Positions 14,408 to 21,442 of a stretch of 22,532 bases of DNA are shown here, piece after piece. The stretch is from an uncultured Acetatifactor sp. Lineage in GTDB: Bacteria > Bacillota > Clostridia > Lachnospirales > Lachnospiraceae. The position numbers and the translations under genes were made by a program. How positions within the stretch are numbered: the first letter of the stretch is position 1; each line of letters starts with the position of its first letter. The notes beneath the pieces are model-generated. The model did no database searches. It saw only the letters and a program-made list of their open reading frames with translations, and had not been told where the DNA came from. The stretch is from contig CAJUGL010000057.1 of assembly GCA_910586515.1 (NCBI GenBank), forward strand, positions 1-22,532, given 5' to 3'.

Positions 14408-16759
14408 ATGGAGAACGACAAATTGGATATTGAGCAGATTTTGGAGCAGGTGGATGTATTGTATGAAGCCAATAAAGGAGAGGAGGCCGAGGCGCTTATG
14501 CTTCGGTTCGCAGCCAGGGCGGCGGAGATAAAAGACGACAATGTACTGCTGCAGCTGTTGAACGAACTGCTGGGGTATTACCGGGAGACCAGTCAGGAGG
14601 AGAAGGTTTTTCTGATGGCGGACCGGGCCATAGAACAGGCGGAACGCATGGGGCTGAAGGGAACCCTTCCTTATGCCACTACCCTGCTCAATGTGGCTAC
14701 GGCTTACCGGGCCTGCGGGAAACTTGCGGAGTCCATGGAATACTATCTGCAGGTACAGGAGGTTTACGAGAGCGCGCTGGAACCTGACGATATGTACATG
14801 GCAGGGCTGAAAAATAACATCAGTCTGCTGTATCAGGAGATGGGAGATTTCGCCTCGGCAAAGCAAAGGCAGCTGGAGGCCCTTGCCATAGTGGAAAAAA
14901 AGGGTTCGGCCTATGAGCAGGCAGTGACCTATACCAATCTGGCAGGCAGCTGCATGCAGCTTGGGGAGAGAGAAATCGGTTACGGCTATGCGGTGAAGGC
15001 TGAGGAGATCTTCAGGAGAGAAAAGGTAACAGACAGCCATTACGGAGCGGCGCTGGCTGTCCAGGGGGCCTGGTTTTATTATAAAACGGAATACGGGAAG
15101 GCTCAGGAATGTTACCAGAAGGCAATGGAAGCCGTGGAGAAGAGTCTGGGACGGAATGCCTATTACTGCAGGCTCAGGGAGAATGCGACGTTATGCGAAG
15201 GGATGCTTTTGGCGCCCCAGGACGGGGAGGAACCGGACTTGGACAGCAGAGAGGAAGGCGCGGTCATCGGGCTTGCTCTGGCAAGGATTTATTACGAAAA
15301 GTTCGGGAAACCGATGATAGAAGAACAATTCAGCGATTATGCCGGAAGAATTGCCGTGGGACTGTGCGGCAGAGGTTCGGACTGTTTCGGGTATGACGAC
15401 AGCGCCTCCAGAGATCATGATTGGGGACCGGATTTCTGTATGTGGCTCACGGACGATACCTATGAGGAGATCGGGGAGGCTCTGACCCGGGCTTATGAAG
15501 CTCTGCCGGAGGAGTTTCTGGGCTGCAGGCGTTCGGCTCGGGTAAATGGACGGAATCGGCGGGGCGTGATCCGAATATCGGATTTCTATCGGGGACTGGT
15601 GGGAACGGAGCATGTTGAGGAGATAGATTGGAGGAGCGTGCCGGATTATGCTCTGGCGGCAGCGGTGAACGGGAAAGTTTTTCGGGATGACGAGGGTGTC
15701 TTCAGCAGGTTAAGGAGGAAGATACAGGAAGGGTACCCGGAGGAAATACGCTATCTGAAACTGGCGGAGTCCGGGGCAAAATTCTCTCAGGCAGCTCAGT
15801 ATAATTATTCCCGTATGCTTGGACGGGGAGATGAGTTTACGGCCCGAATGATGCTGTGGGACGGCTTGAAGGAGGCCATGAAGCTTCAGCATTATATAGA
15901 AGGAAAATATCCGCCTCACGATAAATGGCTGCTCCGCAGTCTGAAAGATTCTGAGGAGGGCAGAAAGGCTGCTGAGCTGCTGGAAAAGGCGGCGGAGGAT
16001 CCGGTTCCGTACATTGAGAAGCTGGGAGAATTTCTGGCGCTGGAGCTGTATGCATGCGGTTATATCAGTGATACGGACAGCTATCTGGATTCTCACAGCG
16101 AGGAACTGCTCTATAAGGCGTCCCTGTCTTCCAGGAGCAATGAAGAGCTGGCGGAGGATATTGCGAAGCTTGAATTCGAAGCCTTTGACAAGGTGAAAAA
16201 CGAGGGAGGCAGGGCGAGCTGTCAGAATGACTGGGCCACCTTTTCCATTATGCGGAAGAGCCAGTATCTGACCTGGAATCGGACTATGCTGATGCAGTAT
16301 CTCTATGATTTTCACCGGGAATATCAAAGGGGACATAATCTCATAGAAGAAAAATACGGACGAATGATGGAGAGCACCGCGCCGGAAAAGTATGAGGAAA
16401 TCAAGGCGAATTTTCCGGAGCTTACAGAGGAAAAAAGGAATATCATTCAGCAGATTGTGGGACTGCAGGTAGGCTGGATGGAGGATTTCTGCTCACGTTA
16501 TCCGGCGATGGCCGGCAATGCGAGGAAGATTCACACCCATGAGGATACAGCTTTTGACACTTCTTACGAGACCTATCTGCGGGGAGAACTGGGCACCTAT
16601 TCCGACAAGATGCTGGAACTGTATGGCAGGTATGTGGTGGACTGCGCGCGGAAAGGCGGAAATTTGGCCTTTGATATCATGGGAAACACCGCAAGGCTGT
16701 ACGGCTATAAGGACGTGGACGATGCGGAGCAGAAGATTTCCGGATATTGGCGTTCGTGA
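14408..16759 (+). CDS. TPR repeat - DUF4037 (nucleotidyltransferase-like) - DUF4125 fusion protein
   Basis: 783 residues, no signal peptide or membrane helix, so cytoplasmic. Residues about 30-265 are TPR-like helical repeats (for example LPYATTLLNVATAYRACGKL, then MAGLKNNISLLYQEMGDFASA). Residues about 285-560 match DUF4037, a nucleotidyltransferase-like domain. Its core GRGSDCFGYDDSASRDHDWG (321-340) keeps the Gly-Ser start and an acidic cluster like the metal-binding residues of that superfamily. Residues about 580-780 match DUF4125 (EFEAFDKVKNEGGRASCQND, then WATFSIMRKSQYLTWN). Family roles are unknown, so transfer of a nucleotide to a partner bound by the TPRs is inference only. The ATG at 14408 lies 7 bases after the PAP2 stop, with GGAGG rather far upstream (12 bases). 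Confidence 0.85.
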   Translation: MENDKLDIEQILEQVDVLYEANKGEEAEALMLRFAARAAEIKDDNVLLQLLNELLGYYRETSQEEKVFLMADRAIEQAERMGLKGTLPYATTLLNVATAYRACGKLAESMEYYLQVQEVYESALEPDDMYMAGLKNNISLLYQEMGDFASAKQRQLEALAIVEKKGSAYEQAVTYTNLAGSCMQLGEREIGYGYAVKAEEIFRREKVTDSHYGAALAVQGAWFYYKTEYGKAQECYQKAMEAVEKSLGRNAYYCRLRENATLCEGMLLAPQDGEEPDLDSREEGAVIGLALARIYYEKFGKPMIEEQFSDYAGRIAVGLCGRGSDCFGYDDSASRDHDWGPDFCMWLTDDTYEEIGEALTRAYEALPEEFLGCRRSARVNGRNRRGVIRISDFYRGLVGTEHVEEIDWRSVPDYALAAAVNGKVFRDDEGVFSRLRRKIQEGYPEEIRYLKLAESGAKFSQAAQYNYSRMLGRGDEFTARMMLWDGLKEAMKLQHYIEGKYPPHDKWLLRSLKDSEEGRKAAELLEKAAEDPVPYIEKLGEFLALELYACGYISDTDSYLDSHSEELLYKASLSSRSNEELAEDIAKLEFEAFDKVKNEGGRASCQNDWATFSIMRKSQYLTWNRTMLMQYLYDFHREYQRGHNLIEEKYGRMMESTAPEKYEEIKANFPELTEEKRNIIQQIVGLQVGWMEDFCSRYPAMAGNARKIHTHEDTAFDTSYETYLRGELGTYSDKMLELYGRYVVDCARKGGNLAFDIMGNTARLYGYKDVDDAEQKISGYWRS

Positions 16760-16871
16760 GATCAGATAAATAAGAGAAAAATGTGCACACTTGTATAGAA
16801 GCCTGATGTCCGGGATTGGGGCAGATTCGCCGGAAGGTTGGGCGGAATATACGAAAGGAGCGTGCACAGCC

Positions 16872-17138
16872 ATGGATTACAATGGGATAGGAACGGTGGC
16901 GGGCTTTGGCGGGGGAATGCCCTTTTCGGAGCTGCCGGTGGGGTTCGGGATGTCCCTTTTGATGAACGAGCCTGCCATGATGGGATATGCGGGATTGACA
17001 GAGGCGCAGAAGGAGAGGGTTATCCTGCGCTGTAAGGATGCCAGAACAAAGGGGCAGATGCAGGAAATTGTCGATTCTCTGGTGCCCGGCGCAGATGTTC
17101 AGGGAATCTTTGAAGAGGAAAAAGACAGTTTTTCATAA
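16872..17138 (+). CDS. Small conserved protein of unknown function (88 residues)
   Basis: 88 residues. The first half is Gly- and Met-rich (MDYNGIGTVAGFGGGMPFSE, then LPVGFGMSLLMNEPAMMGYAG). The second half is a charged helix (LTEAQKERVILRCKDARTKG) ending QEIVDSLVP. I recall similar small proteins in other Lachnospiraceae but know of no function. ATG 16872 has AAAGGAG about 11 bases upstream. The frame extends to 16791 without a better start. It follows the TPR/DUF4037/DUF4125 gene on the same strand, 112 bases away, and ends just before a bidirectional terminator. Confidence 0.7.
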   Translation: MDYNGIGTVAGFGGGMPFSELPVGFGMSLLMNEPAMMGYAGLTEAQKERVILRCKDARTKGQMQEIVDSLVPGADVQGIFEEEKDSFS

Positions 17139-17165
17139 GAATACGTCCATGAAAAACAATGCTGC

Positions 17166-17197
17166 AGACGGCGGATCAGGTATACCATCCGCCGTCT
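17166..17197. terminator. Bidirectional terminator hairpin overlapping the 3' end of the SDR gene
   Basis: AGACGGCGGAT (17166-17176) pairs perfectly over 11 bases with ATCCGCCGTCT (17187-17197) around a 10-base loop. It sits between converging genes. On the minus strand it is followed within about ten bases by GTTTTT, so it should end SDR transcription. On the plus strand ATTGTTAT follows, a weaker tract. One arm encodes the conserved SDR residues IDGG, and the SDR stop codon begins inside the loop side. Confidence 0.75.
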
Positions 17198-17901
17198 ATT
17201 GTTATAATCTGCCCTGTCATATAGGCCGGGGCGTGAGCCGTCTGCAGGATAAGTTCAGCGACTTCCTCCGGATTCCCCGGTCTGTCCGCGGGAATTTCTG
17301 CCTGAAGGGCTTCCCTGTCCTCAGGGGAAAGCCAGGCGTTCATGTCCGTGTCGATGACGCCGCAGGCGACTGCGTTTACCTGAATATTGCTTGGGGCCAG
17401 CTCTTTGGCCAGGGCTTTGGTGAACGCGTTCATCCCTCCCTTTGCGGTGGAGTAAGCCACCTCCATGGAGGCTCCCTGGGCGCCCCAGACGGAAGAAATG
17501 TTGATGATCTTACCGCTGTGTTTCCTCAGCATCAGGGGAATGGCAGCCCGGCAGGTATAGAAGCAGGAGTCCAGGTTTACCGCCATGATTCTGCGCCATT
17601 CCCGTGTGGTCATATCGGAAAGCAGGCCCACATGGGCGATGCCCGCATTGTTGACCAGAATGTCCAGGCTGTCCAACTGGGAAAAGATACGGTCCACATC
17701 CTGCTCTATGCCCATATCCGCCTGCAGAGGCGTGCAGGAGATTCCGTAGGCAGACTGCAGGGAAGCCGCCAGCTCCTTCAGGGCGTCATAGGAATGCAGG
17801 CAGGTGAGGACGAGGTGATAGCCTTCTCTGGCAAAGGCCTGCGCGGCCGCCCGGCCGATACCTCTGGAAGCGCCGGTGATCAAAACGGATTTATTGTTCA
17901 T
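17176..17901 (-). CDS. SDR-family oxidoreductase, 3-oxoacyl-ACP reductase-like
   Basis: 241 residues, classical short-chain dehydrogenase size. It has the cofactor motif TGASRGIG (9-16), NNAG (84-87) and the catalytic set Asn109, Ser137, Tyr150 and Lys154 (NISSVWG and AYSTAKGG). It ends with ITIDGGW, as FabG-type reductases do. The likely reaction is NAD(P)H-dependent reduction of a keto group. A FabG role is possible, but the gene is not in a fatty-acid cluster, so the substrate is open. The ATG (complement of 17899-17901) has AAAGGA about 8 bases upstream. The frame extends 21 more codons to 17964 without support. It is divergent from trxB. Confidence 0.92.
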   Translation of the reverse strand: MNNKSVLITGASRGIGRAAAQAFAREGYHLVLTCLHSYDALKELAASLQSAYGISCTPLQADMGIEQDVDRIFSQLDSLDILVNNAGIAHVGLLSDMTTREWRRIMAVNLDSCFYTCRAAIPLMLRKHSGKIINISSVWGAQGASMEVAYSTAKGGMNAFTKALAKELAPSNIQVNAVACGVIDTDMNAWLSPEDREALQAEIPADRPGNPEEVAELILQTAHAPAYMTGQIITIDGGWYT

Positions 17902-18019
17902 GTACTTATCCTTTCTGCGGGTGCGGGTAGAGAAGAGAGATGTTCCCCTGCTCATTTCACACATGGATTTTTCTATGGCTGTAAGATTCCTGAAATCATC
18001 GGAAATGCGCGCCGGCTTT

Positions 18020-18048
18020 ATTGTAGCATGGCAGGAGACTCTTTTCCA
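18020..18048 (-). promoter_or_regulatory. Candidate sigma-A promoter of the SDR gene
   Basis: On the minus strand TGGAAA (complement of 18043-18048) and TACAAT (complement of 18020-18025) are 17 bases apart. The leader would be about 110 bases. Its -35 lies only 11 bases from the -35 of a rightward promoter. Confidence 0.5.
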
Positions 18049-18059
18049 GCGAAATTTAC

Positions 18060-18088
18060 TTGAAATTTCCGGCAGGAACTGATAGACT
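18060..18088 (+). promoter_or_regulatory. Candidate sigma-A promoter of trxB
   Basis: TTGAAA (18060-18065) and TAGACT (18083-18088) are 17 bases apart. A separate perfect TATAAT at 18131-18136 lies closer to the gene but lacks a good -35 at 17 bases, so two start points are possible. Confidence 0.5.
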
Positions 18089-18120
18089 GTTGCTAGCAGA
18101 GGCGAAGTCTGAATAGCAAC
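18089..18120 (+). repeat. Inverted repeat in the trxB upstream region
   Basis: GTTGCTA (18089-18095) and TAGCAAC (18114-18120) are perfect inverted copies 18 bases apart. A nested pair CAGA/TCTG (18097-18100 and 18108-18111) lies inside. An alternative pairing AGACT (18084-18088) with AGTCT (18106-18110) excludes the inner part. It could be an operator between the two candidate -10 elements, or a leader structure if transcription starts upstream. Confidence 0.6.
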
Positions 18121-18163
18121 GCAAGAGACATATAATTAATGAACAGAAACGGAGATGGGGAAA

Positions 18164-19072
18164 ATGTATGATGTGGTGATCATAGGCTCCGGCCCGGCAG
18201 GGCTTTCGGCAGCCGTATACGGAACCAGGGCGGGGCTTTCGCTTGTGGTGGTGGAGAAGAATCCCATGAGCGGCGGCCAGGTGCTGAATACCTATGAGGT
18301 TGACAATTACCTGGGAATGCCCGGGATAAACGGTTTTGACATGGGGATGCAGTTTCGGGAACATGCGGACAGACTGGGGGTGGAATTCCTGGAGGCTTCC
18401 GCGGAGGCCATAGAGGAAATACAGGGAGGCAGGCTGGTCCGCACGGACGGCGGGAATCTGGAGACCAGGGCGGTAATTCTTGCCACAGGCGCCATACATG
18501 CCGCCCTGGGAGTGCCGGGAGAGGAACGGCTGGGCGGAAAGGGTGTGTCCTATTGCGCCACCTGCGACGGAGCCTTTTTCCGCGGAGAATGTGTGGCTGT
18601 GGTAGGAGGAGGCGATGTGGCGTTGGAGGATGCCATTTATCTTTCCCGGCAGTGCAAAAAAGTCTATCTGATTCACCGAAGGGACGAGCTGAGGGGAGCT
18701 TTTGTGCTGCAGAAGGAATTGAAAGGACTCCCCAATGTAGAGATCCTGTACAGTCATGTGGTGGAGGAGATTTGCGGGGAGGATAAGGTAGGAGGGATAC
18801 GGGTCAGGGATCTGAAGACAGACGGGACCACGGAGCTTGCCGTTGCCGGTGTGTTCGTTGCGGTGGGAATACGCCCCGGAACGGAACTGGTGCGTTCCCT
18901 TGTGGACTGTGACGAGGGCGGCTATGTGCTGGCCGGGGAGGACTGCGCAACCAGCGCTGCCGGAATCTTTGCCGCCGGAGATGTGCGCCGGAAGCCGATT
19001 CGGCAGATTGTGACGGCTGTGGCGGACGGCGCGAATGCCGCAGTCTCTGTAGGGAATTATCTGCAATTATGA
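18164..19072 (+). CDS. trxB: Thioredoxin reductase (NADPH)-type flavoprotein
   Basis: 302 residues, normal size. It passes electrons from NADPH through FAD and a redox-active disulfide to thioredoxin. The FAD motif IIGSGPAG (6-13), the redox centre SYCATCDG (Cys131 and Cys134), the second nucleotide motif VVGGGDVALEDA (147-158), HRRDELR (171-177, typical of NADPH users) and the C-terminal FAD motif GIFAAGDVR (267-275) are all present. I chose ATG 18164 because GGAG at 18151 is 9 bases away. ATG 18155, three codons earlier, has no room for it. No thioredoxin gene lies in the window, so the partner is elsewhere. It is divergent from an SDR oxidoreductase, and a strong terminator follows. Confidence 0.95.
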   Translation: MYDVVIIGSGPAGLSAAVYGTRAGLSLVVVEKNPMSGGQVLNTYEVDNYLGMPGINGFDMGMQFREHADRLGVEFLEASAEAIEEIQGGRLVRTDGGNLETRAVILATGAIHAALGVPGEERLGGKGVSYCATCDGAFFRGECVAVVGGGDVALEDAIYLSRQCKKVYLIHRRDELRGAFVLQKELKGLPNVEILYSHVVEEICGEDKVGGIRVRDLKTDGTTELAVAGVFVAVGIRPGTELVRSLVDCDEGGYVLAGEDCATSAAGIFAAGDVRRKPIRQIVTAVADGANAAVSVGNYLQL

Positions 19073-19098
19073 AGAAAAACGAAAGATTTTTGAAAGAA

Positions 19099-19128
19099 AA
19101 GAATTGCCCGGGAGGCAGTTCTTTTTTT
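19099..19128 (+). terminator. Rho-independent terminator of trxB
   Basis: AAGAATTGCC (19099-19108) pairs with GGCAGTTCTT (19114-19123), with one G-U pair, around a 5-base loop and followed directly by TTTTT. This is a textbook terminator. Confidence 0.92.
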
Positions 19129-19137
19129 GTGGATTTG

Positions 19138-19166
19138 CTGAAACCCGCATAAACAGGCGGTTTCAG
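19138..19166 (+). repeat. Second hairpin downstream of trxB
   Basis: CTGAAAC(C)CGC pairs with GCGGTTTCAG as a 10-base stem with one bulged C and an 8-base loop. The T7 run comes about 12 bases later, too far for a normal terminator, so it may be a backup terminator or an upstream element of the next promoter. Confidence 0.6.
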
Positions 19167-19192
19167 CTGATTTGACAATTTTTTTCTCACGC

Positions 19193-19221
19193 TTGACAAA
19201 CTTAAGAAACAGTGATATATT
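19193..19221 (+). promoter_or_regulatory. Sigma-A promoter upstream of the NlpC/P60 hydrolase
   Basis: TTGACA (19193-19198) and TATATT (19216-19221) are exactly 17 bases apart. The leader would be about 115 bases and would contain the WalR-like repeat and a small hairpin (TGGTAC, loop GCG, GTACCA at 19307-19321). Confidence 0.7.
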
Positions 19222-19231
19222 TATTAACGGA

Positions 19232-19258
19232 TGTAATAAGTCTGTAATATATTATAAT
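19232..19258 (+). promoter_or_regulatory. WalR-box-like direct repeat next to a TATAAT element
   Basis: TGTAAT (19232-19237) and TGTAAT (19243-19248) are separated by 5 bases. This matches the Bacillus WalR (YycF) consensus TGTWAH-N5-TGTWAH at every position. A perfect TATAAT follows at 19253-19258 and lacks a standard -35. The layout suggests an activator-dependent promoter whose -35 region is the box. The gene downstream is a wall hydrolase, the classic WalR target type. Confidence 0.5.
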
Positions 19259-19341
19259 AAAAACGTAATGAATCCTGATAAAAATTAATCGGTTATACAT
19301 ACTTTCTGGTACGCGGTACCAACCTGGGAGAGGAGATAAAA

Positions 19342-20532
19342 ATGATTCGGAATGCAAAGAAAGTGACAGCTTATGTTTTGACTGCGGCCCTGGCTTTTTC
19401 GGGAATGGGCATCACGGCGGAGGCGGCGGGAAACTCGGTTCTGCCTGCAGGGGGCGTAAGTCTGGCTCTGGCCAACGGCAATAAACTCGAGGATGTGACT
19501 ACGGATGTTCCCACAATGCCCATAGAGTCGATTATCGACTGGTTTCAGATGGAGGAAATGGGACTGGTGCAGTCGGAACCCACGGAGGAAGACCTGTTCC
19601 GCAGCCTTGTGATCGCGCAGGTGACCAATTATGTCAATGTGAGGAGTATTCCCAGCGAAGAAGGCGAGATATTGGGTAAGCTGTATAATAATTCTGTCGG
19701 CACTTTTATTTCCGAAGAGAACGGATGGTACCAGATTAATTCGGGCAGCGTGACCGGTTACGTGAAGGCGGAGTATTGTGTTACCGGAGAGAGCGCAGTG
19801 GAGATTGCCAAAAGGGTAGGAAAGCGTATTGCCACGGTTACCACGGAGACCTTGTTTGTCCGCGCAGAACCCAGCACGGAATGCTCTATTATCGGAATGG
19901 TGCCCGAGGCTGACGATCTGTTGGTTTTGGAGGAAACGGAAGGCTGGGCAAAAGTGGATGTAGAAGAAGGTACAGGCTGGGTATCCATGGATTATGTATC
20001 CCTTCACAGCGAATTCGTAAAGGCGGAATCCCGCGAGGAAGAGGAGCGGCGTCTGGCCAAGGAGGAAGAAGAGCGCAGGAAAGCCCGTGAGGCGGCAGCT
20101 GCGGCAAGAGCGGCGCAGAACGCGCAGAATACGCAGAACAGCGCGCCTGCTCAGACACAGACAGACTACAGCGTCAGCGGCGGCAGCGAGATGGGGACGG
20201 CCGTGGCGGAGTACGGGCTACAGTTTGTGGGAAATCCTTATGTATATGGCGGCACCAGCCTGACAAACGGTGCGGATTGCTCAGGATTCGTCATGAGTGT
20301 ATATGCCAACTTCGGTGTGAGTTTACCGCATTCTTCCGCGTCCGACCGTTCCCAGGGCTATGGCGTGGATGGTTTGGAGAACGCCCAGGCGGGTGACATT
20401 ATCTGTTATTCAGGACATGTGGGAATTTATATCGGCAACGGACAGATTGTGCATGCTTCCAACGAAAGAACAGGCATTACAGTCTCCAATGCAAATTACA
20501 GAAATATTTTAGCAATCAGAAGAATTTTCTGA
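19342..20532 (+). CDS. Secreted SH3-SH3-NlpC/P60 peptidoglycan endopeptidase
   Basis: 396 residues. Residues 1-28 form a signal peptide with cleavage likely after AEA. Two bacterial SH3 domains follow: about 91-149 (VTNYVNVRSIPSEEGEILG, ending GYVKAEYC) and 163-224 (TLFVRAEPSTECSIIG, ending GWVSMDYVS). They probably bind the cell wall. A charged coiled coil (about 228-258) and an Asn/Gln/Ala linker (259-275) lead to the NlpC/P60 domain (about 285-396). Its catalytic residues are Cys313 in GADCSGF, His359 in SGHVGIYIG and His371 in IVHAS. Such enzymes cut between D-Glu and DAP in stem peptides. GAGAGGAG lies just before the ATG. A WalR-like box lies upstream. Confidence 0.93.
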   Translation: MIRNAKKVTAYVLTAALAFSGMGITAEAAGNSVLPAGGVSLALANGNKLEDVTTDVPTMPIESIIDWFQMEEMGLVQSEPTEEDLFRSLVIAQVTNYVNVRSIPSEEGEILGKLYNNSVGTFISEENGWYQINSGSVTGYVKAEYCVTGESAVEIAKRVGKRIATVTTETLFVRAEPSTECSIIGMVPEADDLLVLEETEGWAKVDVEEGTGWVSMDYVSLHSEFVKAESREEEERRLAKEEEERRKAREAAAAARAAQNAQNTQNSAPAQTQTDYSVSGGSEMGTAVAEYGLQFVGNPYVYGGTSLTNGADCSGFVMSVYANFGVSLPHSSASDRSQGYGVDGLENAQAGDIICYSGHVGIYIGNGQIVHASNERTGITVSNANYRNILAIRRIF

Positions 20533-20549
20533 TATAATTTCTTAAGCTG

Positions 20550-20578
20550 TTGAAAAACGTGCCCTGTCGTGCTATAAT
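20550..20578 (+). promoter_or_regulatory. Sigma-A promoter of hpf
   Basis: TTGAAA (20550-20555) and TATAAT (20573-20578) are exactly 17 bases apart. It begins 18 bases after the previous stop codon. Confidence 0.85.
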
Positions 20579-20592
20579 GTTCATACATAGAG

Positions 20593-20670
20593 TATCTGTA
20601 AGTGCTTACGGATATTTTATCCCTGCGGCGGCCTGAAGGGGAGCGCCCCACAGCTTGTCCGGCCGCGGGA
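20593..20670 (+). other. Structured 5' leader of hpf
   Basis: The roughly 110-base leader has three clear stems. ATCTGTAAG (20594-20602) pairs with CTTACGGAT. TCCC-T-GCGGC (20620-20629) pairs with GCCGCGGGA (20662-20670). Inside the latter, GGGG-AGCG-CCCC (20638-20649) forms a short hairpin. No T-run follows, so it is not a terminator. It matches no riboswitch I recognise. Confidence 0.5.
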
Positions 20671-20696
20671 ATAATCAACGGAAAGGGATGATTCGT

Positions 20697-21224
20697 ATGA
20701 AATTTATTATCGTAGGCAGGAATTTAGAGGTGACGCCCGGACTGAGGTCAGCGGTAGAGGACAAGATCGGCAAGCTGGCAAAATATTTTAACTCTGACAC
20801 GGAAGTGCATGTTACCCTGAGCGTGGAGAAAGACCGCCAGAAAATTGAGGTAACGATTCCGGTAAAGGGTAATATCATCCGCTCCGAGCAGGTAAGCAAT
20901 GACATGTATGTTTCCATCGATTTGGTGGAAGAGATCATTGAGAGGCAGCTGAAAAAATACAAGAATAAAATTGTGGACAAGCATCAGGCATCTGGGGATT
21001 TCAGTCAGATGTATGTTGAGAATGACTATATGGAGGAGGAAGAGATTAAGATCGTCCGCACCAAAAAGTTCGACATCAAGCCCATGTATCCGGAAGATGC
21101 ATGCATCCAGATGGAGCTGCTTGGACATAATTTCTATGTATTTATCAATGCCGAAACAGATCAGGTGAACGTAGTCTATAAGAGAAAGGGAGATACTTAC
21201 GGACTGATTGAACCGGAAGCCTGA
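20697..21224 (+). CDS. hpf: Ribosome hibernation promoting factor, long form
   Basis: 175 residues. The N-terminal S30AE/YfiA domain (1-95; MKFIIVGRNLEVT, then LAKYFNSDTEVHVTLSVEKD) binds the decoding centre of idle ribosomes. A linker (about 96-117) leads to the C-terminal domain (118-173; IVRTKKFDIKPMYPEDACIQ, then LLGHNFYVFINAETDQVNVVY), which in long HPF proteins pairs two 70S ribosomes into 100S dimers. This is the usual form in Gram-positives and is made in stationary phase or stress. I chose ATG 20697 with AAAGGG 9 bases upstream. ATG 20688, three codons earlier, abuts that site. It has its own strong promoter, a structured leader and a perfect terminator, so it is probably a single-gene unit. 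Confidence 0.96.
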   Translation: MKFIIVGRNLEVTPGLRSAVEDKIGKLAKYFNSDTEVHVTLSVEKDRQKIEVTIPVKGNIIRSEQVSNDMYVSIDLVEEIIERQLKKYKNKIVDKHQASGDFSQMYVENDYMEEEEIKIVRTKKFDIKPMYPEDACIQMELLGHNFYVFINAETDQVNVVYKRKGDTYGLIEPEA

Positions 21225-21259
21225 CTGTATCTTCAGATGAAAAGAGCGTAAATTAAGTT

Positions 21260-21296
21260 AAACAGCTGCAGGTACCATAACCTGCAGCTGTTTTTG
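21260..21296 (+). terminator. Rho-independent terminator of hpf
   Basis: A perfect 14-base stem, AAACAGCTGCAGGT (21260-21273) with ACCTGCAGCTGTTT (21280-21293), has a 6-base loop and runs into a T-tract. Confidence 0.93.
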
Positions 21297-21442
21297 TCAT
21301 AGAGCCGCTGCTTGATTCAATTGGGGTACTGCTCAGGGGACTGGCTGAAATGGTACCGGTTTTCGGAAGCGGAACAGTCCGTGCAGGAATCTGCCGGAGG
21401 ATTTTCACATATACTGAACATGATGAAATATCCGGAGTAAAA

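Noticed and set aside
17038..18063. Plus-strand frame of 341 codons
   Set aside because: It is antisense to the SDR gene and passes through a terminator hairpin. It has no domain signature.
18056..19066. Minus-strand frame of 336 codons
   Set aside because: It is antisense to nearly the whole trxB gene, whose cofactor and redox motifs are intact.
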